This document shows positions 1 through 9,431 of a stretch of DNA of 64,000 bases, one piece after another. This DNA comes from Paenibacillus oryzisoli (GTDB lineage Bacteria > Bacillota > Bacilli > Paenibacillales > NBRC-103111). Position numbers and translations under genes: made by a program. The DNA lies in assembly GCF_001653565.1 (NCBI RefSeq), contig NZ_LYPB01000087.1, forward strand, positions 89,842-153,841, in the 5' to 3' direction. The first letter of the stretch is position 1. The number at the start of each line of letters is the position of its first letter. The notes below the pieces were generated by a model. It saw only the letters and a list, made by a program, of their open reading frames with translations. It ran no database searches and was not told the origin of the DNA.

Positions 1-1
1 A

Positions 2-619
2 AATGCCATTATACTAACGCATGGGCACTTTGATCACGTTGGTGGTGTTATTGATCTTGTAGAAGCTTGGAACGTAACGGTATATGCCCACGAGTTAGAA
101 ATACCTTATCTAACCGGTCAAGCCAGCTATCCGGAACCTGACGGCTCTGTTGAAGGTGGACTTATAGCCAAGATCTCACCCTTATTTCCTAATGAACCCA
201 TTAATCTTGGGCGTCATGTGCAAGCTTTACCCTCTAACGGCAGTATCCCTGGCATGCCAGGATGGCGCTGGATCCATACGCCAGGCCATACGCCTGGACA
301 TGTCTCTCTTTTTCGGGATAAGGACAGAGCGCTTCTTGCAGGTGATGCCTTTGTAACCGTTGAGCAGGATTCACTGTACAAAGTTTTAACTCAGAAAAAG
401 GAGCTAACCGGTCCACCGGTATATTTTACAACCGATTGGGCTGAGGCTGAGCAATCGGTCAGACATTTAGAAACTCTACAGCCGAATATAGCTATTACCG
501 GCCATGGGGTACCTATGACTGGCAAGGAACTAACAAGTGGTTTGTCTCAATTGGCAGCCGATTTCAAGCGGATAGCTGTCCCAGACCATGGGCGATATGT
601 AGATAACCAGAGTCAGTAA
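2..619 (+). CDS. MBL-fold metallo-hydrolase, 5'-truncated by the window edge
   Basis: The reading frame is open from base 2, so the true start lies outside the window and only about 205 C-terminal residues are visible. Near the beginning is THGHFDHVGG, which carries the HxHxDH metal-binding signature of the metallo-beta-lactamase fold. Further on are HTPGHTPGH, LLAGDAF (the metal-bridging Asp) and ITGHG, the last metal-binding His motif. This is the layout of glyoxalase II/YflN-like hydrolases, which bind two zinc or iron ions in the cytoplasm. The substrate cannot be read from sequence. The thpR gene follows after 25 bases on the same strand and may be co-transcribed. Confidence 0.85.
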   Translation, partial: NAIILTHGHFDHVGGVIDLVEAWNVTVYAHELEIPYLTGQASYPEPDGSVEGGLIAKISPLFPNEPINLGRHVQALPSNGSIPGMPGWRWIHTPGHTPGHVSLFRDKDRALLAGDAFVTVEQDSLYKVLTQKKELTGPPVYFTTDWAEAEQSVRHLETLQPNIAITGHGVPMTGKELTSGLSQLAADFKRIAVPDHGRYVDNQSQ

Positions 620-644
620 AAGTAATGAAGAATGCGAGGCTAAC

Positions 645-1232
645 ATGAGTCAAGTCAATCTAGTGCGATTATTCGTTGCTGTACCGGTCCCGCCAGGAAT
701 TAAGCATGCTTTCGCCAGCTGGATCGATCAAATCAAACCACAGCTATCTTTTCGTAAATGGGTTCATCCTGAGGATCTGCATATTACACTGCAGTTTCTC
801 GGAGATACACCGTCAGGAAGTGTCCTTCGCATTAATCAAGTTTTGCATGAAATAAAGTCAGTAATAAGTCCACTCTCCCTTCGTGTGGAACCCCTCGGCT
901 TCTTCGGGCGATCACCCCAGCCTTCGGTGCTGTGGGCCGGTGTCGGAGGCGACATAGCGGGGCTTCGCATCTTACAGAAACAGGTAGCCCATGCTCTTAC
1001 TCCACTTGGCTTTTCTATTGAAGATCGCAGTTTTCACCCACACGTAACGCTTGCACGCAATTACATAGGCAAGACTTCATTTGATCGTGATATGTTGAGG
1101 AGTTTTACAATGCCCAATACTTCCCTTGAAGACCTACTTTCGTGGAAATCGAATGAAGTTATTCTTTACCGGAGTTATTTACATAAACGGCCCATGTATG
1201 AAGCGATTATTTTCGACGATGACTTGAAGTAA
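645..1232 (+). CDS. thpR: RNA 2',3'-cyclic phosphodiesterase (LigT/ThpR)
   Basis: A 195-residue member of the 2H phosphoesterase superfamily, of normal family length. The two HxT/S-hydrophobic catalytic motifs are HITLQFLG (about residue 46) and HPHVTLAR (about residue 130), which form the symmetric active site. The family hydrolyses the 2',3'-cyclic phosphate of RNA ends and can ligate tRNA halves in vitro. The conserved N-terminal RLFVAVPVP is also typical. The start ATG at 645 has a GCGAGG ribosome site. It lies 25 bases behind the hydrolase gene. Confidence 0.88.
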   Translation: MSQVNLVRLFVAVPVPPGIKHAFASWIDQIKPQLSFRKWVHPEDLHITLQFLGDTPSGSVLRINQVLHEIKSVISPLSLRVEPLGFFGRSPQPSVLWAGVGGDIAGLRILQKQVAHALTPLGFSIEDRSFHPHVTLARNYIGKTSFDRDMLRSFTMPNTSLEDLLSWKSNEVILYRSYLHKRPMYEAIIFDDDLK

Positions 1233-1268
1233 ACTCCCCTATATCTTTGTTTCGATTTAAGCATTCAT

Positions 1269-1297
1269 GAATGATAATGTGGCATTCAGACATAATA
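1269..1297 (+). promoter_or_regulatory. Sigma-G-like promoter upstream of the DUF3231 gene
   Basis: GAATG at 1269-1273, a 17-base spacer, then CATAATA at 1291-1297. This fits the forespore consensus GHATR and CATNHTA (usual spacer 17-18). The predicted start is about 30 bases before the ATG. The match is by eye; the motifs are short, so chance is possible. Confidence 0.45.
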
Positions 1298-1334
1298 GTA
1301 AAGTTAAATTTAGTATGTGAGGAGATAGAATAAA

Positions 1335-1853
1335 ATGGGAATATTAAGTGGAAATCCGAAAGATGAGCCGCTGCACTATGGTGAAATTTTTAGTGTATGG
1401 CAGGCATCTACTGTAGCGAAAGGATCTGTATCTTGTTATCAAGCGTATCTGAATCACTCAGGTGACAAAGAACTAAAAAAAATTCTGAATGATCTTATTG
1501 ATCAAGCAAAGCTTGAGATAAAAGAACTTGATAAAATTCTTATTGATAACGGAATTCCATCTATTCCTACGCTTCCTGAAAGACCATCTGTTAAACATGA
1601 AGATATCCCAGCTGGTGCAAGATTCACAGATCCTGAAATTGCAGCTAAAATTGCCGCTGATGCTTCACTTGGACTAGTTGCTTGTAGTCAAGCTATGGGA
1701 CAATCGATTAGAGAAGATGTTGGTGCTCTTTTCGCAAAGTATCATATAACTAAAGCAGCATTAGGATTAAAAATCCTTGAGATGAGTAAAGAAAAAGGTT
1801 GGCTCATTCCTCCGCCATTACAAATCAAGAGACCTGAGACTGTTAATGCCTAG
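1335..1853 (+). CDS. DUF3231 family protein
   Basis: A 172-residue protein that begins with the family signature region (GNPKDEPLHYGEIFSVWQ) and consists of helical segments without a signal peptide or membrane helix. Members of DUF3231 are predicted to fold as ferritin-like helical bundles and are common in Bacillales, often as tandem domains; this one is a single domain. The ATG follows a GGAGATAG ribosome site. A forespore-type promoter lies upstream, so a role in spores is possible but is inference. The stop overlaps the start of the next gene by eight bases, so the two are likely translated together. Confidence 0.75.
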   Translation: MGILSGNPKDEPLHYGEIFSVWQASTVAKGSVSCYQAYLNHSGDKELKKILNDLIDQAKLEIKELDKILIDNGIPSIPTLPERPSVKHEDIPAGARFTDPEIAAKIAADASLGLVACSQAMGQSIREDVGALFAKYHITKAALGLKILEMSKEKGWLIPPPLQIKRPETVNA

Positions 1854-2352
1854 AGCTAATGAAGTGAGCAGGATCCCAGTGGGATTCTGCTCACGTAATC
1901 TGTGTTCTGGTCTCTTATTCGGCCTTGGTTTAGTCGGGTTTATCGATGAAACGGTATTTCATCAATTATTGCATTGGCATCACTTCTACGACAAATCTAC
2001 GACTCAAATTGGCTTGGTTTCAGATGGTTTTTTTCACGCATTCAGTTGGTTTGCAACCATTGGATCACTATTTATGTTTGCGGATCTACGCCGTCAAAAA
2101 TCGTTACATCTCACAAGGTGGATAGGCGGTGTTTTCCTTGGCAGTGGCTCCTTCCAACTCTATGATGGCACCATCCAGCACAAAATCATGCGTCTTCACC
2201 AAATTCGATATACAAATAATGTGATTTTTTACGATATGATTTGGAATATTGGAGCTTGTATCCTGCTGCTCATTGGAATCTTATTTACGCTTCGGTCGAG
2301 GAAAGATATACGTAATGGACATATCGAGAGAGAGGCTTCTCATGTCGAATGA
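1846..2352 (+). CDS. DUF2243 membrane protein
   Basis: A 168-residue protein with four hydrophobic segments (about residues 21-36, 63-80, 93-107 and 132-150) and the conserved histidine-rich stretch DETVFHQLLHWHHFYD. This is the hallmark of DUF2243, a family almost always found beside cytochrome c oxidase assembly factor CtaG, as here. The conserved histidines suggest a metal or heme role, but the function is not established. It overlaps the DUF3231 gene by eight bases and the ctaG-like gene by eleven, so the three form one translational unit. Confidence 0.82.
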   Translation: MPRANEVSRIPVGFCSRNLCSGLLFGLGLVGFIDETVFHQLLHWHHFYDKSTTQIGLVSDGFFHAFSWFATIGSLFMFADLRRQKSLHLTRWIGGVFLGSGSFQLYDGTIQHKIMRLHQIRYTNNVIFYDMIWNIGACILLLIGILFTLRSRKDIRNGHIEREASHVE

Positions 2353-3157
2353 ACACCATGTGCATGGGATGGATGGTAATCCTGATTTCATCCTACTATT
2401 GCTGGGTCTAGGTGCACTCTTACTCTATCTATATGCCGTAGTGAAGTCCAACCGTATGTATAGAAAATGGCCCTTCGCACGCGCAATTTATTGGTTTCTT
2501 GGCCTACTCTGTGCGTTACTATCTGTTGCTGGCCCATTAGCCCGATTTGCACACATCAATTTCACTGCACACATGTTTGACCATCTGCTTCTTGGGATGC
2601 TGGCTCCGCTATTCATTGCACTTGCTTCACCAGTAACACTACTTCTAAGGACCCTTCCCCTGCAATCATCACGAAGATGTGCACGCATTCTCAGAAGCTT
2701 GCCTTTCCGTATCCTAAGTGATCCTTTTGCATCTTCCACACTCAATATTGGCGGGCTCTGTATCTTATATACAACAAATTTATATGCGAACATGCATCAT
2801 TCTTACATGTTATTTCTAGCTGTACATCTTCATGTATTTCTGGCAGGTTACCTATTTACGACTTCCATGATTTACATCGACAAACCGTCGCATCGAACTA
2901 GCTATGCATACCGTTCAATTGCATTTATTTTATCAATGGCAGCTCATGGGATTTTATCAAAAACTTTGTATGCAAACGCACTAGATAGTATCTTCTCATC
3001 AGTCCAAGTAGCAAACGGAACTATGCTGATGTATTATGGCGGGGATGCCATTGAGATATTAATCCTAGTAATCTTCTTCTCCCAGTGGTTTAAGAGTATA
3101 CACCCTCGCCATACAGTGATTCCAATACAAAAAGAGCTCTATCCTTCCAAAAAGTAA
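2342..3157 (+). CDS. ctaG: CtaG-like cytochrome c oxidase assembly protein
   Basis: A 271-residue polytopic membrane protein of the caa3_CtaG family, thought to help insert copper into caa3-type cytochrome c oxidase. Hydrophobic helices alternate with the family motifs GPLARFAH, AHMFDHLLLGMLAPL and HLHVFLAGYLF, which contain the conserved histidines. The start chosen is ATG 2342, behind GAGAGAGAGG and overlapping the DUF2243 stop. An in-frame ATG at 2249 would add 31 residues that merely read through the DUF2243 gene. No oxidase subunit genes are visible nearby, so this is an accessory CtaG/DUF2243 pair, not part of an oxidase operon. Confidence 0.83.
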   Translation: MSNEHHVHGMDGNPDFILLLLGLGALLLYLYAVVKSNRMYRKWPFARAIYWFLGLLCALLSVAGPLARFAHINFTAHMFDHLLLGMLAPLFIALASPVTLLLRTLPLQSSRRCARILRSLPFRILSDPFASSTLNIGGLCILYTTNLYANMHHSYMLFLAVHLHVFLAGYLFTTSMIYIDKPSHRTSYAYRSIAFILSMAAHGILSKTLYANALDSIFSSVQVANGTMLMYYGGDAIEILILVIFFSQWFKSIHPRHTVIPIQKELYPSKK

Positions 3158-3187
3158 AGCTTATTACCAGTTGCCAAATAACAATAC

Positions 3188-4387
3188 CTAGTTATCTATT
3201 TGTCTCGCTATCTTTGATTGTTTTTCATAGGCAAAAATAATCATTCCTGCGCTCATCATGGCACATATCATATACATAGTGGAATAAGAGGTCGCATCAG
3301 CAATCGGCCCCATTAGAACACCACCGAGAGACATGCCCAGATCAGCCATAGCAACGAATAGACCAAGGAGTGCATTGCGGGTCATCTGAGGTAAAACAAA
3401 ACTTAAATACGTGGTTAACACCGGATAAAGAAGCGCTTGGGCAAGTCCCATAAGCACGGCGCCCCCGTAGAAAAAGACGATTCCTCCTTCAAGAGAATAG
3501 CTTACACATTGCACAGCTACAGCCAAGATTAGCATGATGCCCATCATAAAGTAAGTGTGCCATATCCCATCTGACGGAATTTTTTTTCTTAAAGCAAACC
3601 GGGCTGCAACCACGAACCCCGCCTGAATCATAAGATAGATACCGGCGCTGCCATGTTTCAGTTGAGTAGCATACAGTGGGAGGAAGTTCGTAATTGCTCC
3701 GAATACAGTGGAAGCTGTTAACATTAAGACGCTGCTTTTGAACAAATAAGGATTTTTAACTAGTTGGCTGAATGATTGAAGTACACCTAGTTGCAACTCA
3801 CTCTCCCTCTGTTTCTCGGCAGGTTGCTCTCTCTCCGTTTCCATTGGAATGCTGTAGCCGAATACACCCGTAACGATAGCTATGGCGACCAACAGTATAG
3901 TGAAATAACTCATCCCGCCTGCTTGCCAAATGCCGATCGCCAATACGGGGCCAAGAATACCGGGCATATACGTAAATAATGAATACAGTGATATCCCCTG
4001 GGAACGTTCTTTTTCTGGCAACGCATCGATGATCCCAATTTGCAAAGCCATTGAAAAAAAAGCCGTCGAACATCCCTGGAGTATCCGAGCAATCAAAAAT
4101 CCTTCCAAGGTGCTGAATGCATACAGTAGCAAGGCAAGTCCGTTAACCACAAGGAGGATACGCAAAACTTTAATCGGCCCCTGCTGTTTAATGATCACTC
4201 CAGCCCACGGGCGGAATATCATCGCTGTACACATGTAAGCCCCCATGATCAAACCAATTGCTGTATTACTGGCTCCAAGAGATTCCCCTCGCAGAGGGAT
4301 CAGGACATTCAGAATGGCATTGGCGCTAAAGAACAGAAGTGCAAGTATATATAAACGAACAAAAGGCCAGGATAACGCTCCGGTCAA
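3188..4387 (-). CDS. cntE: MFS exporter of the opine metallophore
   Basis: A 399-residue major facilitator protein with about 12 hydrophobic segments. The loop between helices 2 and 3 (RPWAGVIIKQQG) is the usual MFS motif A region. It is the last gene of the cnt operon, 24 bases after cntF, which is exactly the place of cntE in Staphylococcus aureus, where the product exports staphylopine. The assignment rests mainly on this synteny, since MFS substrates cannot be read from sequence. It converges on the ctaG-like gene with only 30 bases between the stops, and no clear terminator hairpin is visible there. Confidence 0.82.
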   Translation of the reverse strand: MTGALSWPFVRLYILALLFFSANAILNVLIPLRGESLGASNTAIGLIMGAYMCTAMIFRPWAGVIIKQQGPIKVLRILLVVNGLALLLYAFSTLEGFLIARILQGCSTAFFSMALQIGIIDALPEKERSQGISLYSLFTYMPGILGPVLAIGIWQAGGMSYFTILLVAIAIVTGVFGYSIPMETEREQPAEKQRESELQLGVLQSFSQLVKNPYLFKSSVLMLTASTVFGAITNFLPLYATQLKHGSAGIYLMIQAGFVVAARFALRKKIPSDGIWHTYFMMGIMLILAVAVQCVSYSLEGGIVFFYGGAVLMGLAQALLYPVLTTYLSFVLPQMTRNALLGLFVAMADLGMSLGGVLMGPIADATSYSTMYMICAMMSAGMIIFAYEKQSKIARQIDN

Positions 4388-4411
4388 AATTTCTTCCTCC
4401 TTCCCCCTGAA

Positions 4412-5158
4412 TTACAACGTGATTTGCTTCTGCAATAAGGTACTCGCATATGCCGACTGAACATGCGGTAAATGTTCTATAGGGACCATTTCCTCCCTCT
4501 CGCCATTTCTCATAATCATGACCCTGTCACAAAGATAAGCGGCAGCTTGCAAATCGTGTGTTATAAAAATAAAGCTCATGCGATACATCTCCTTCAATGC
4601 TTGGAGCAAATCGAGGACTTGTGTTTGGACAGATACATCCAGCGAACTAATCGCCTCATCTAATACGATGTACAGGGGTTCTGTTGAAATCGCCCTGGCG
4701 ATACAGACGCGTTGAACTTCCCCACCCGATAACTCATGGGGGTATTTCGTCCGATAGGAGGAGGGCAAGCCAACTTGGTGCAAGAGATGATTCAGTTTGT
4801 TATGATTCTCGCTTACCGCCTTCCGACCTATGCTTAGTGGCTCCATAATCGCTTGTTCAACGGTGAAAAAAGGATTCATTGACGAGGTATAGTCTTGAAA
4901 CACTGCGCTGATACGTCCAGCACGGACAGCTCGCTCTGCAACGCTATGTCCTTCCAACAGGATAGTTCCACGATCCGGTTTCTCAATACCGGCAAGAAAC
5001 CGCCCTAATGTCGATTTGCCACTTCCACTTTCGCCGATAATTCCGAGACATTCGCCATATCCACAAGTAATACTGATATCTTTAATAATGTGGTGCCTTT
5101 TGGCAGAAAGGAAGCCCATTTTCCGATACGACTTCTCCACGTTTTCAACGACTAGCAA
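4412..5158 (-). CDS. cntF: Metallophore ABC importer, ATPase subunit (OppF-like)
   Basis: A 248-residue nucleotide-binding subunit of the dipeptide/nickel importer class. Walker A is GESGSGKST (about residues 41-49), the ABC signature is LSGGEVQR, and Walker B is YIVLDEAISSLD followed by the switch His in FITHD. The start codon lies inside the end of cntD (14-base overlap), so translation is coupled. Together with CntD it should drive uptake of the metal-metallophore complex through CntB/CntC. The order D then F, and the position before cntE, match the S. aureus cnt operon. Confidence 0.87.
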   Translation of the reverse strand: MLVVENVEKSYRKMGFLSAKRHHIIKDISITCGYGECLGIIGESGSGKSTLGRFLAGIEKPDRGTILLEGHSVAERAVRAGRISAVFQDYTSSMNPFFTVEQAIMEPLSIGRKAVSENHNKLNHLLHQVGLPSSYRTKYPHELSGGEVQRVCIARAISTEPLYIVLDEAISSLDVSVQTQVLDLLQALKEMYRMSFIFITHDLQAAAYLCDRVMIMRNGEREEMVPIEHLPHVQSAYASTLLQKQITL

Positions 5159-5969
5159 GCATTACCCTCTCCTCCATGATCTTTTTATAACGGGATCCAA
5201 GTGCCAATCGGCTAGACACCAGATAGTTGGTATAGGAGTGCTGGGCTTCTGTAAAAATAGTAGGAACATGGCCGCTTTCAACGATAGCTCCGTCTCTCAT
5301 AACAACAACTTCATCCGCAATCTTGTTGACAATTCCGAGATCGTGAGAGACAAGAATCATGGAACAACCACTTCTCTCCCTCAAGAGTACCAATTGCTCT
5401 ATCACCTCGAATTGCGAGATGGTATCTAGGGCGGTCGTCGGCTCATCTGCAAGGATAATCTCTGGCTCTAGAACAAGAGCCAAAGCGATCATCAACCGCT
5501 GGAGCATACCGCCAGATAACTCATGGGGAAATTTATTAAGGGTATCCATTGGATTGTTAAGCATAACGCTCTTCATCGCCTGAATCATTTTATCTTCGAT
5601 ATCCTTCTTACTCCAGTTGAAATGCTGGGCAAGCGTCTCTCTAGCATGGACTCCGACCACACAGGAGGGATCAAAGGCACGCATCCCATTTTGAACAATC
5701 ATATAAAGGTACTTGCCTCTTCTCTTTCTCATCTCTTTCGGTGAGAGTGCCATGATATCTTCGCCCTTGAAACGGATATCGCCGGATTGAAGCAACCAGG
5801 GCCGATTCAACCTCATAAGAGCTCGGCAAGTCAGCGATTTCCCGCTGCCGCTTTCACCAACAATTGCGAGACAACTTCCTTGCTTCAAGGAAAAAGAGCT
5901 GTCAGAAACAAGGATTTCGCTTGTATTCGCATCGCTTATTCTCAAATGTTGGACTTCTAAGATATTCAT
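5145..5969 (-). CDS. cntD: Metallophore ABC importer, ATPase subunit (OppD-like)
   Basis: A 274-residue ABC ATPase with Walker A GESGSGKS (about residues 37-44), signature LSGGMLQR, Walker B IILADEPTTALD and switch LVSHD. It is shorter than most OppD/DppD proteins (about 320-360 residues) and ends soon after the ATPase core, without the usual C-terminal cysteine-rich oligopeptide extension, as is common in nickel/metallophore importers. It begins 3 bases after cntC. Confidence 0.86.
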   Translation of the reverse strand: MNILEVQHLRISDANTSEILVSDSSFSLKQGSCLAIVGESGSGKSLTCRALMRLNRPWLLQSGDIRFKGEDIMALSPKEMRKRRGKYLYMIVQNGMRAFDPSCVVGVHARETLAQHFNWSKKDIEDKMIQAMKSVMLNNPMDTLNKFPHELSGGMLQRLMIALALVLEPEIILADEPTTALDTISQFEVIEQLVLLRERSGCSMILVSHDLGIVNKIADEVVVMRDGAIVESGHVPTIFTEAQHSYTNYLVSSRLALGSRYKKIMEERVMLASR

Positions 5970-5972
5970 GAT

Positions 5973-6836
5973 CTAGATCTTCACCTCTTTTACCCGTATT
6001 CTAGTTGTCGAGGCATTTAACTTAGGATCTAGCGCAATTTGAAGCGCATCAGATAAGAAATTAAAGGCTGCCACAATGATCATAATGGCACAACCAGGCG
6101 CAAGCATGAGCTGGGGCTTGGAGAACATTACACTTCTCGCTTCGTTTAGCATCATCCCCCACTCGGAGTGCGGGGCTTGAATGCCTAAACCCAGAAACGA
6201 GAAACCTGACATTTGCAGAATCATCGAACACATGGCGCTGCTTGAAATAACTGCAATATCGGATAGTGCGGCCGGCATCAGATGCCGATAAATAATTGTC
6301 ATAGGGCCAATGCCTGCCACTTTGGCGAACTTCACATAATCCAGTTCCGAATACTGACTAACAGAGGCACGGATCACCCTAGCGAACCATGCCCATTTCA
6401 TGCAAACAAACGCAATTAGGATATTTGCAAGTCCCGTTCCCAAGATGCCAACTATCGCGAGCGTCATGACATAGCCAGGAAACGAAAGCATAACATCGCA
6501 AATCCTCATGATCAACGCATCTGTTTTACCTTTATAATAACCCGCAAGGAAACCCAATACGGCCCCAATCAGCACGGATATGAACAAGGCAACGGCAACC
6601 CACAGTACGCTGGGGCGGATGCCGTACAGCAATCGGGATAGGATGCATCTTCCCAAGTGATCGTTCCCTAAGAGATAATCCCAAGATAGACCGGCATACC
6701 GAAGGCTCATATTGACTTCTTGCGGATCGTGGGGGGCCATGATAGGGGCTCCTAGACCGAGAAGGATCGTAACGGCAATAATCGCCAAGGAGATCATGGC
6801 TAGCTTATCTTTGGCTAAACGTGTGATAACCTTCAT
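5973..6836 (-). CDS. cntC: Metallophore ABC importer, permease (DppC-like)
   Basis: A 287-residue inner permease with an N-terminal helix (about residues 12-35), the OppC-type segment GNDHLGRCILSRLLYGIRPS and four to five further helices. The coupling-helix region ASVSQYSELDYVKFAKVAGIG is the conserved BPD_transp_1 loop that contacts the ATPases. The start overlaps the cntB stop by four bases. Partner of CntB in the cytoplasmic membrane. Confidence 0.88.
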   Translation of the reverse strand: MKVITRLAKDKLAMISLAIIAVTILLGLGAPIMAPHDPQEVNMSLRYAGLSWDYLLGNDHLGRCILSRLLYGIRPSVLWVAVALFISVLIGAVLGFLAGYYKGKTDALIMRICDVMLSFPGYVMTLAIVGILGTGLANILIAFVCMKWAWFARVIRASVSQYSELDYVKFAKVAGIGPMTIIYRHLMPAALSDIAVISSSAMCSMILQMSGFSFLGLGIQAPHSEWGMMLNEARSVMFSKPQLMLAPGCAIMIIVAAFNFLSDALQIALDPKLNASTTRIRVKEVKI

Positions 6837-7768
6837 TCGATTTCCTTCCTTAATCGCGGGTTCAAGGCAGCTTGAATCAGGTCGGCAATCGTGTTAAACC
6901 CGACAAAAGCCACCCCCAAAATTAGCACGTAGGCTTGAATCATCGGAAAATCTCTGCCCAAAATGGATGTAACGCTTAAACTACCCAATCCAGGCCATGC
7001 AAAGACATTTTCAATAACGACTGTGCCTCCAAGTATCGTAGGTATTGCCATACAAAATATCGAAACGGCGACTCCCAAGGAATTCCGTACAATATGTTTG
7101 ATAATCTTCCTCTCCGATAGGCCGCAAGCTCTTCCGTAGAGCACGTAGTCTTCATTTAAGTTACTTATCATTGCGCTTCTGACATTTCGGAAGTAAATGC
7201 CCGCATAACCAATCGAGATCACCGAAACCGGAAGAATATAACTCAGATAAGATTGCATTCCGCTCGTCGGCAGCAAGTCCAATTTCACGGAGAAATACCA
7301 GATCAGGAGTGAACCCAGCCAGTATGGCGGCATGGATGTTAGGAAGAATGAAAAACCTCTGACTGTTTTATCGACCCACTTCCCTACATTCAATGCACAT
7401 ACAATTCCAAGCAGGATTGACAATAAAATAATGACGAATGAAGCAACACATGTGAGTTTGAATGTATTCAGAAATGCCGGTGCCAGCAAAGACCATACTG
7501 GTTTTCCTGTTGTATACGAGTTCCCGAAATCCAATTGTACTAAGTCCGAGAGCCAGTGAAAATATCGAACGATGAATGACTTGTCAAGACCTAACTCTTC
7601 TTTGGTTTGAGCAATGAGTTCATCCGTTATTTGGGGTATATCCCTTGCATGAAGGATGGTTTCAGCGGGATCCATCGGCGAGAGATTAATCAATACAAAC
7701 GTTACGAACGATATCATCAGAAGCAACGGGATGGAGAGGAATAACCTTTTCACCATATACCTTCCCAA
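6833..7768 (-). CDS. cntB: Metallophore ABC importer, permease (DppB-like)
   Basis: A 311-residue permease of the OppB/DppB/NikB class. It starts MVKRLFLSIPLLL with the first helix, has the periplasmic segment LGLDKSFIVRYFHWL and a cytoplasmic EAA-like loop (SNLNEDYVLYGRACGLSERK), and ends with RLRKE. It follows cntA by 17 bases. The start printed here is the upstream ATG of MGRYMVKRL; the internal ATG four codons later is an alternative. Confidence 0.88.
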   Translation of the reverse strand: MGRYMVKRLFLSIPLLLMISFVTFVLINLSPMDPAETILHARDIPQITDELIAQTKEELGLDKSFIVRYFHWLSDLVQLDFGNSYTTGKPVWSLLAPAFLNTFKLTCVASFVIILLSILLGIVCALNVGKWVDKTVRGFSFFLTSMPPYWLGSLLIWYFSVKLDLLPTSGMQSYLSYILPVSVISIGYAGIYFRNVRSAMISNLNEDYVLYGRACGLSERKIIKHIVRNSLGVAVSIFCMAIPTILGGTVVIENVFAWPGLGSLSVTSILGRDFPMIQAYVLILGVAFVGFNTIADLIQAALNPRLRKEIE

Positions 7769-7785
7769 AAGTAGACTCTCCTTTG

Positions 7786-9414
7786 TTATTCAAACGTCAA
7801 TCGCTCAAACGGCAATTCGAATTGCGTTTGTTTAAATGAAATGCCTTTTACATTCTTTGGTGCCACGACAGTCATTTTGCCATTGGTAAGCGGGATAAAT
7901 ACCGCTTCATCATGGACAATTGTCATAATATCAGCGTACAGCGATTTTCTAGTTCTCTCATCCGTTGATAGGGTCACTTCATCAATTTTTTTGTATAGGT
8001 TTGCCGCTTTGGCAATCCCTTTGGTCGTATACAAATAAGCTGATTCCGAGGTAAATCCTGCTATCGTGCTCTGAGGGTCGTAGGCTAATCCCCAAGTTTG
8101 GTTAAACAGTAAATCGTAGTCGCCTGTCGATCTTCTTTTTGCGATGGATGTGGAATCTTCACCGTTCAGTTCCAACAGGATACCAACATTTTTTAAGGAG
8201 CTTTGAATAAATTCAGCCTGTGTTTTTTGCGAAGGAGAATTGCTGTCATAGTACACCTGCATGCTTAGTTTCTTACCGTTTTTGGTTCTGCTGGCAGCGC
8301 CGCTCTCCAATTTCCACCCTGCTTGTTCCAACATCTTTCTAGCTGTTTCGGGATCATAGTCACGCTTCTTCAAATCGACGTCCGCATAATTGACATTAGA
8401 AGAGAACAGCGCATTGGCGGCAGTCTCCGTTCCATTCATAATCGTTTTACTAATCGTTTCCCGATCAATGGCGTACCAGATAGCTTCACGCACGGCAGTT
8501 TCACTTACTGGACTGCTAGATCTACTACTGTTGGCGACAATCATTTTGGTATTCATGGGTTCACTTCGTACCAGTTGATACTTACCTGAAGAAGTTAATT
8601 TATTCATTGCTTCGACATCGATGCTATCTGTGCCTCGATCATCCGTGAATACAACATTGATTTCTCCTTTTTGTAAGGACAAGAGCGTTGTTTCACCGGA
8701 CGGTAGTACCTTAGCTGTAATTTTCTTGATACTCGGCTCGCCATTCCAGTAATTTTGATTGGCTTCAAAGGTCGCATATTCATTCGTTTTATGTTCAGCC
8801 AACACATAGGGACCTGTACCATGGTAGCCACTTACCCCTTCTTTCGTTCCCCCGTTAACAAAATCTTTGGGAGATATGAAAACATAAGGTCTTGTCATGG
8901 ATAATTCAATTAGGGCTGGTGAATAAGGCTCTGACAATTTCAACTTCAAGGTATACTCGTCTAGGACTTCACTGTTTACAATTTTGGTTGATAGCTTGAT
9001 CCAAGCGTGTTTGGCTGCGTTTGCCTGGATAGCATCTATGTTTTGTTTCACAGCAGAAGCATTTAGCGATTCACCATCATGAAATTTAACATTTTTTCTC
9101 AAATGAAAGATGTATTCCCTTTGATCTTTGGAAATATCCCAAGATTCTGCAAGCAATGGCTTGATGCCATCTTTCGTATTTTCAACTAAGGATTCAAAGA
9201 TCATCCCTTGAGCGGGCATAGAACCGGTGTATAAATGTGGATTAATGTCATTGATATCTTTCGCTGTTGCGTAAATCAGTTCTGAATTCTTTGGGCTCTC
9301 CGATTGAACTGCTGCTGGACCCGATACCGTATCTTGTTGACTGCTACATCCTGCAAGAACAAGAACACATACACATACAAGCAAGATTGGTAGCTTAACT
9401 AACCTTTTTTTCAT
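7786..9414 (-). CDS. cntA: Metallophore-binding lipoprotein of the ABC importer
   Basis: A 542-residue extracytoplasmic binding protein of the SBP_bac_5 (oligopeptide/nickel) family. A lipoprotein signal ends in LAGC with the lipid-carrying Cys at residue 23. Family features include HLYTGSMPAQGMIFESLVE, LAESWDISKDQREYIFHLRKNVKFHDG and IWYAIDRETI, and the length is normal. In S. aureus the CntA protein binds the staphylopine-metal complex. Here the gene lies 17 bases after the opine dehydrogenase gene and before the permeases, so it is the likely receptor for the product of CntKLM. Confidence 0.87.
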   Translation of the reverse strand: MKKRLVKLPILLVCVCVLVLAGCSSQQDTVSGPAAVQSESPKNSELIYATAKDINDINPHLYTGSMPAQGMIFESLVENTKDGIKPLLAESWDISKDQREYIFHLRKNVKFHDGESLNASAVKQNIDAIQANAAKHAWIKLSTKIVNSEVLDEYTLKLKLSEPYSPALIELSMTRPYVFISPKDFVNGGTKEGVSGYHGTGPYVLAEHKTNEYATFEANQNYWNGEPSIKKITAKVLPSGETTLLSLQKGEINVVFTDDRGTDSIDVEAMNKLTSSGKYQLVRSEPMNTKMIVANSSRSSSPVSETAVREAIWYAIDRETISKTIMNGTETAANALFSSNVNYADVDLKKRDYDPETARKMLEQAGWKLESGAASRTKNGKKLSMQVYYDSNSPSQKTQAEFIQSSLKNVGILLELNGEDSTSIAKRRSTGDYDLLFNQTWGLAYDPQSTIAGFTSESAYLYTTKGIAKAANLYKKIDEVTLSTDERTRKSLYADIMTIVHDEAVFIPLTNGKMTVVAPKNVKGISFKQTQFELPFERLTFE

Positions 9415-9431
9415 GGAAATTCCTCCTGATA

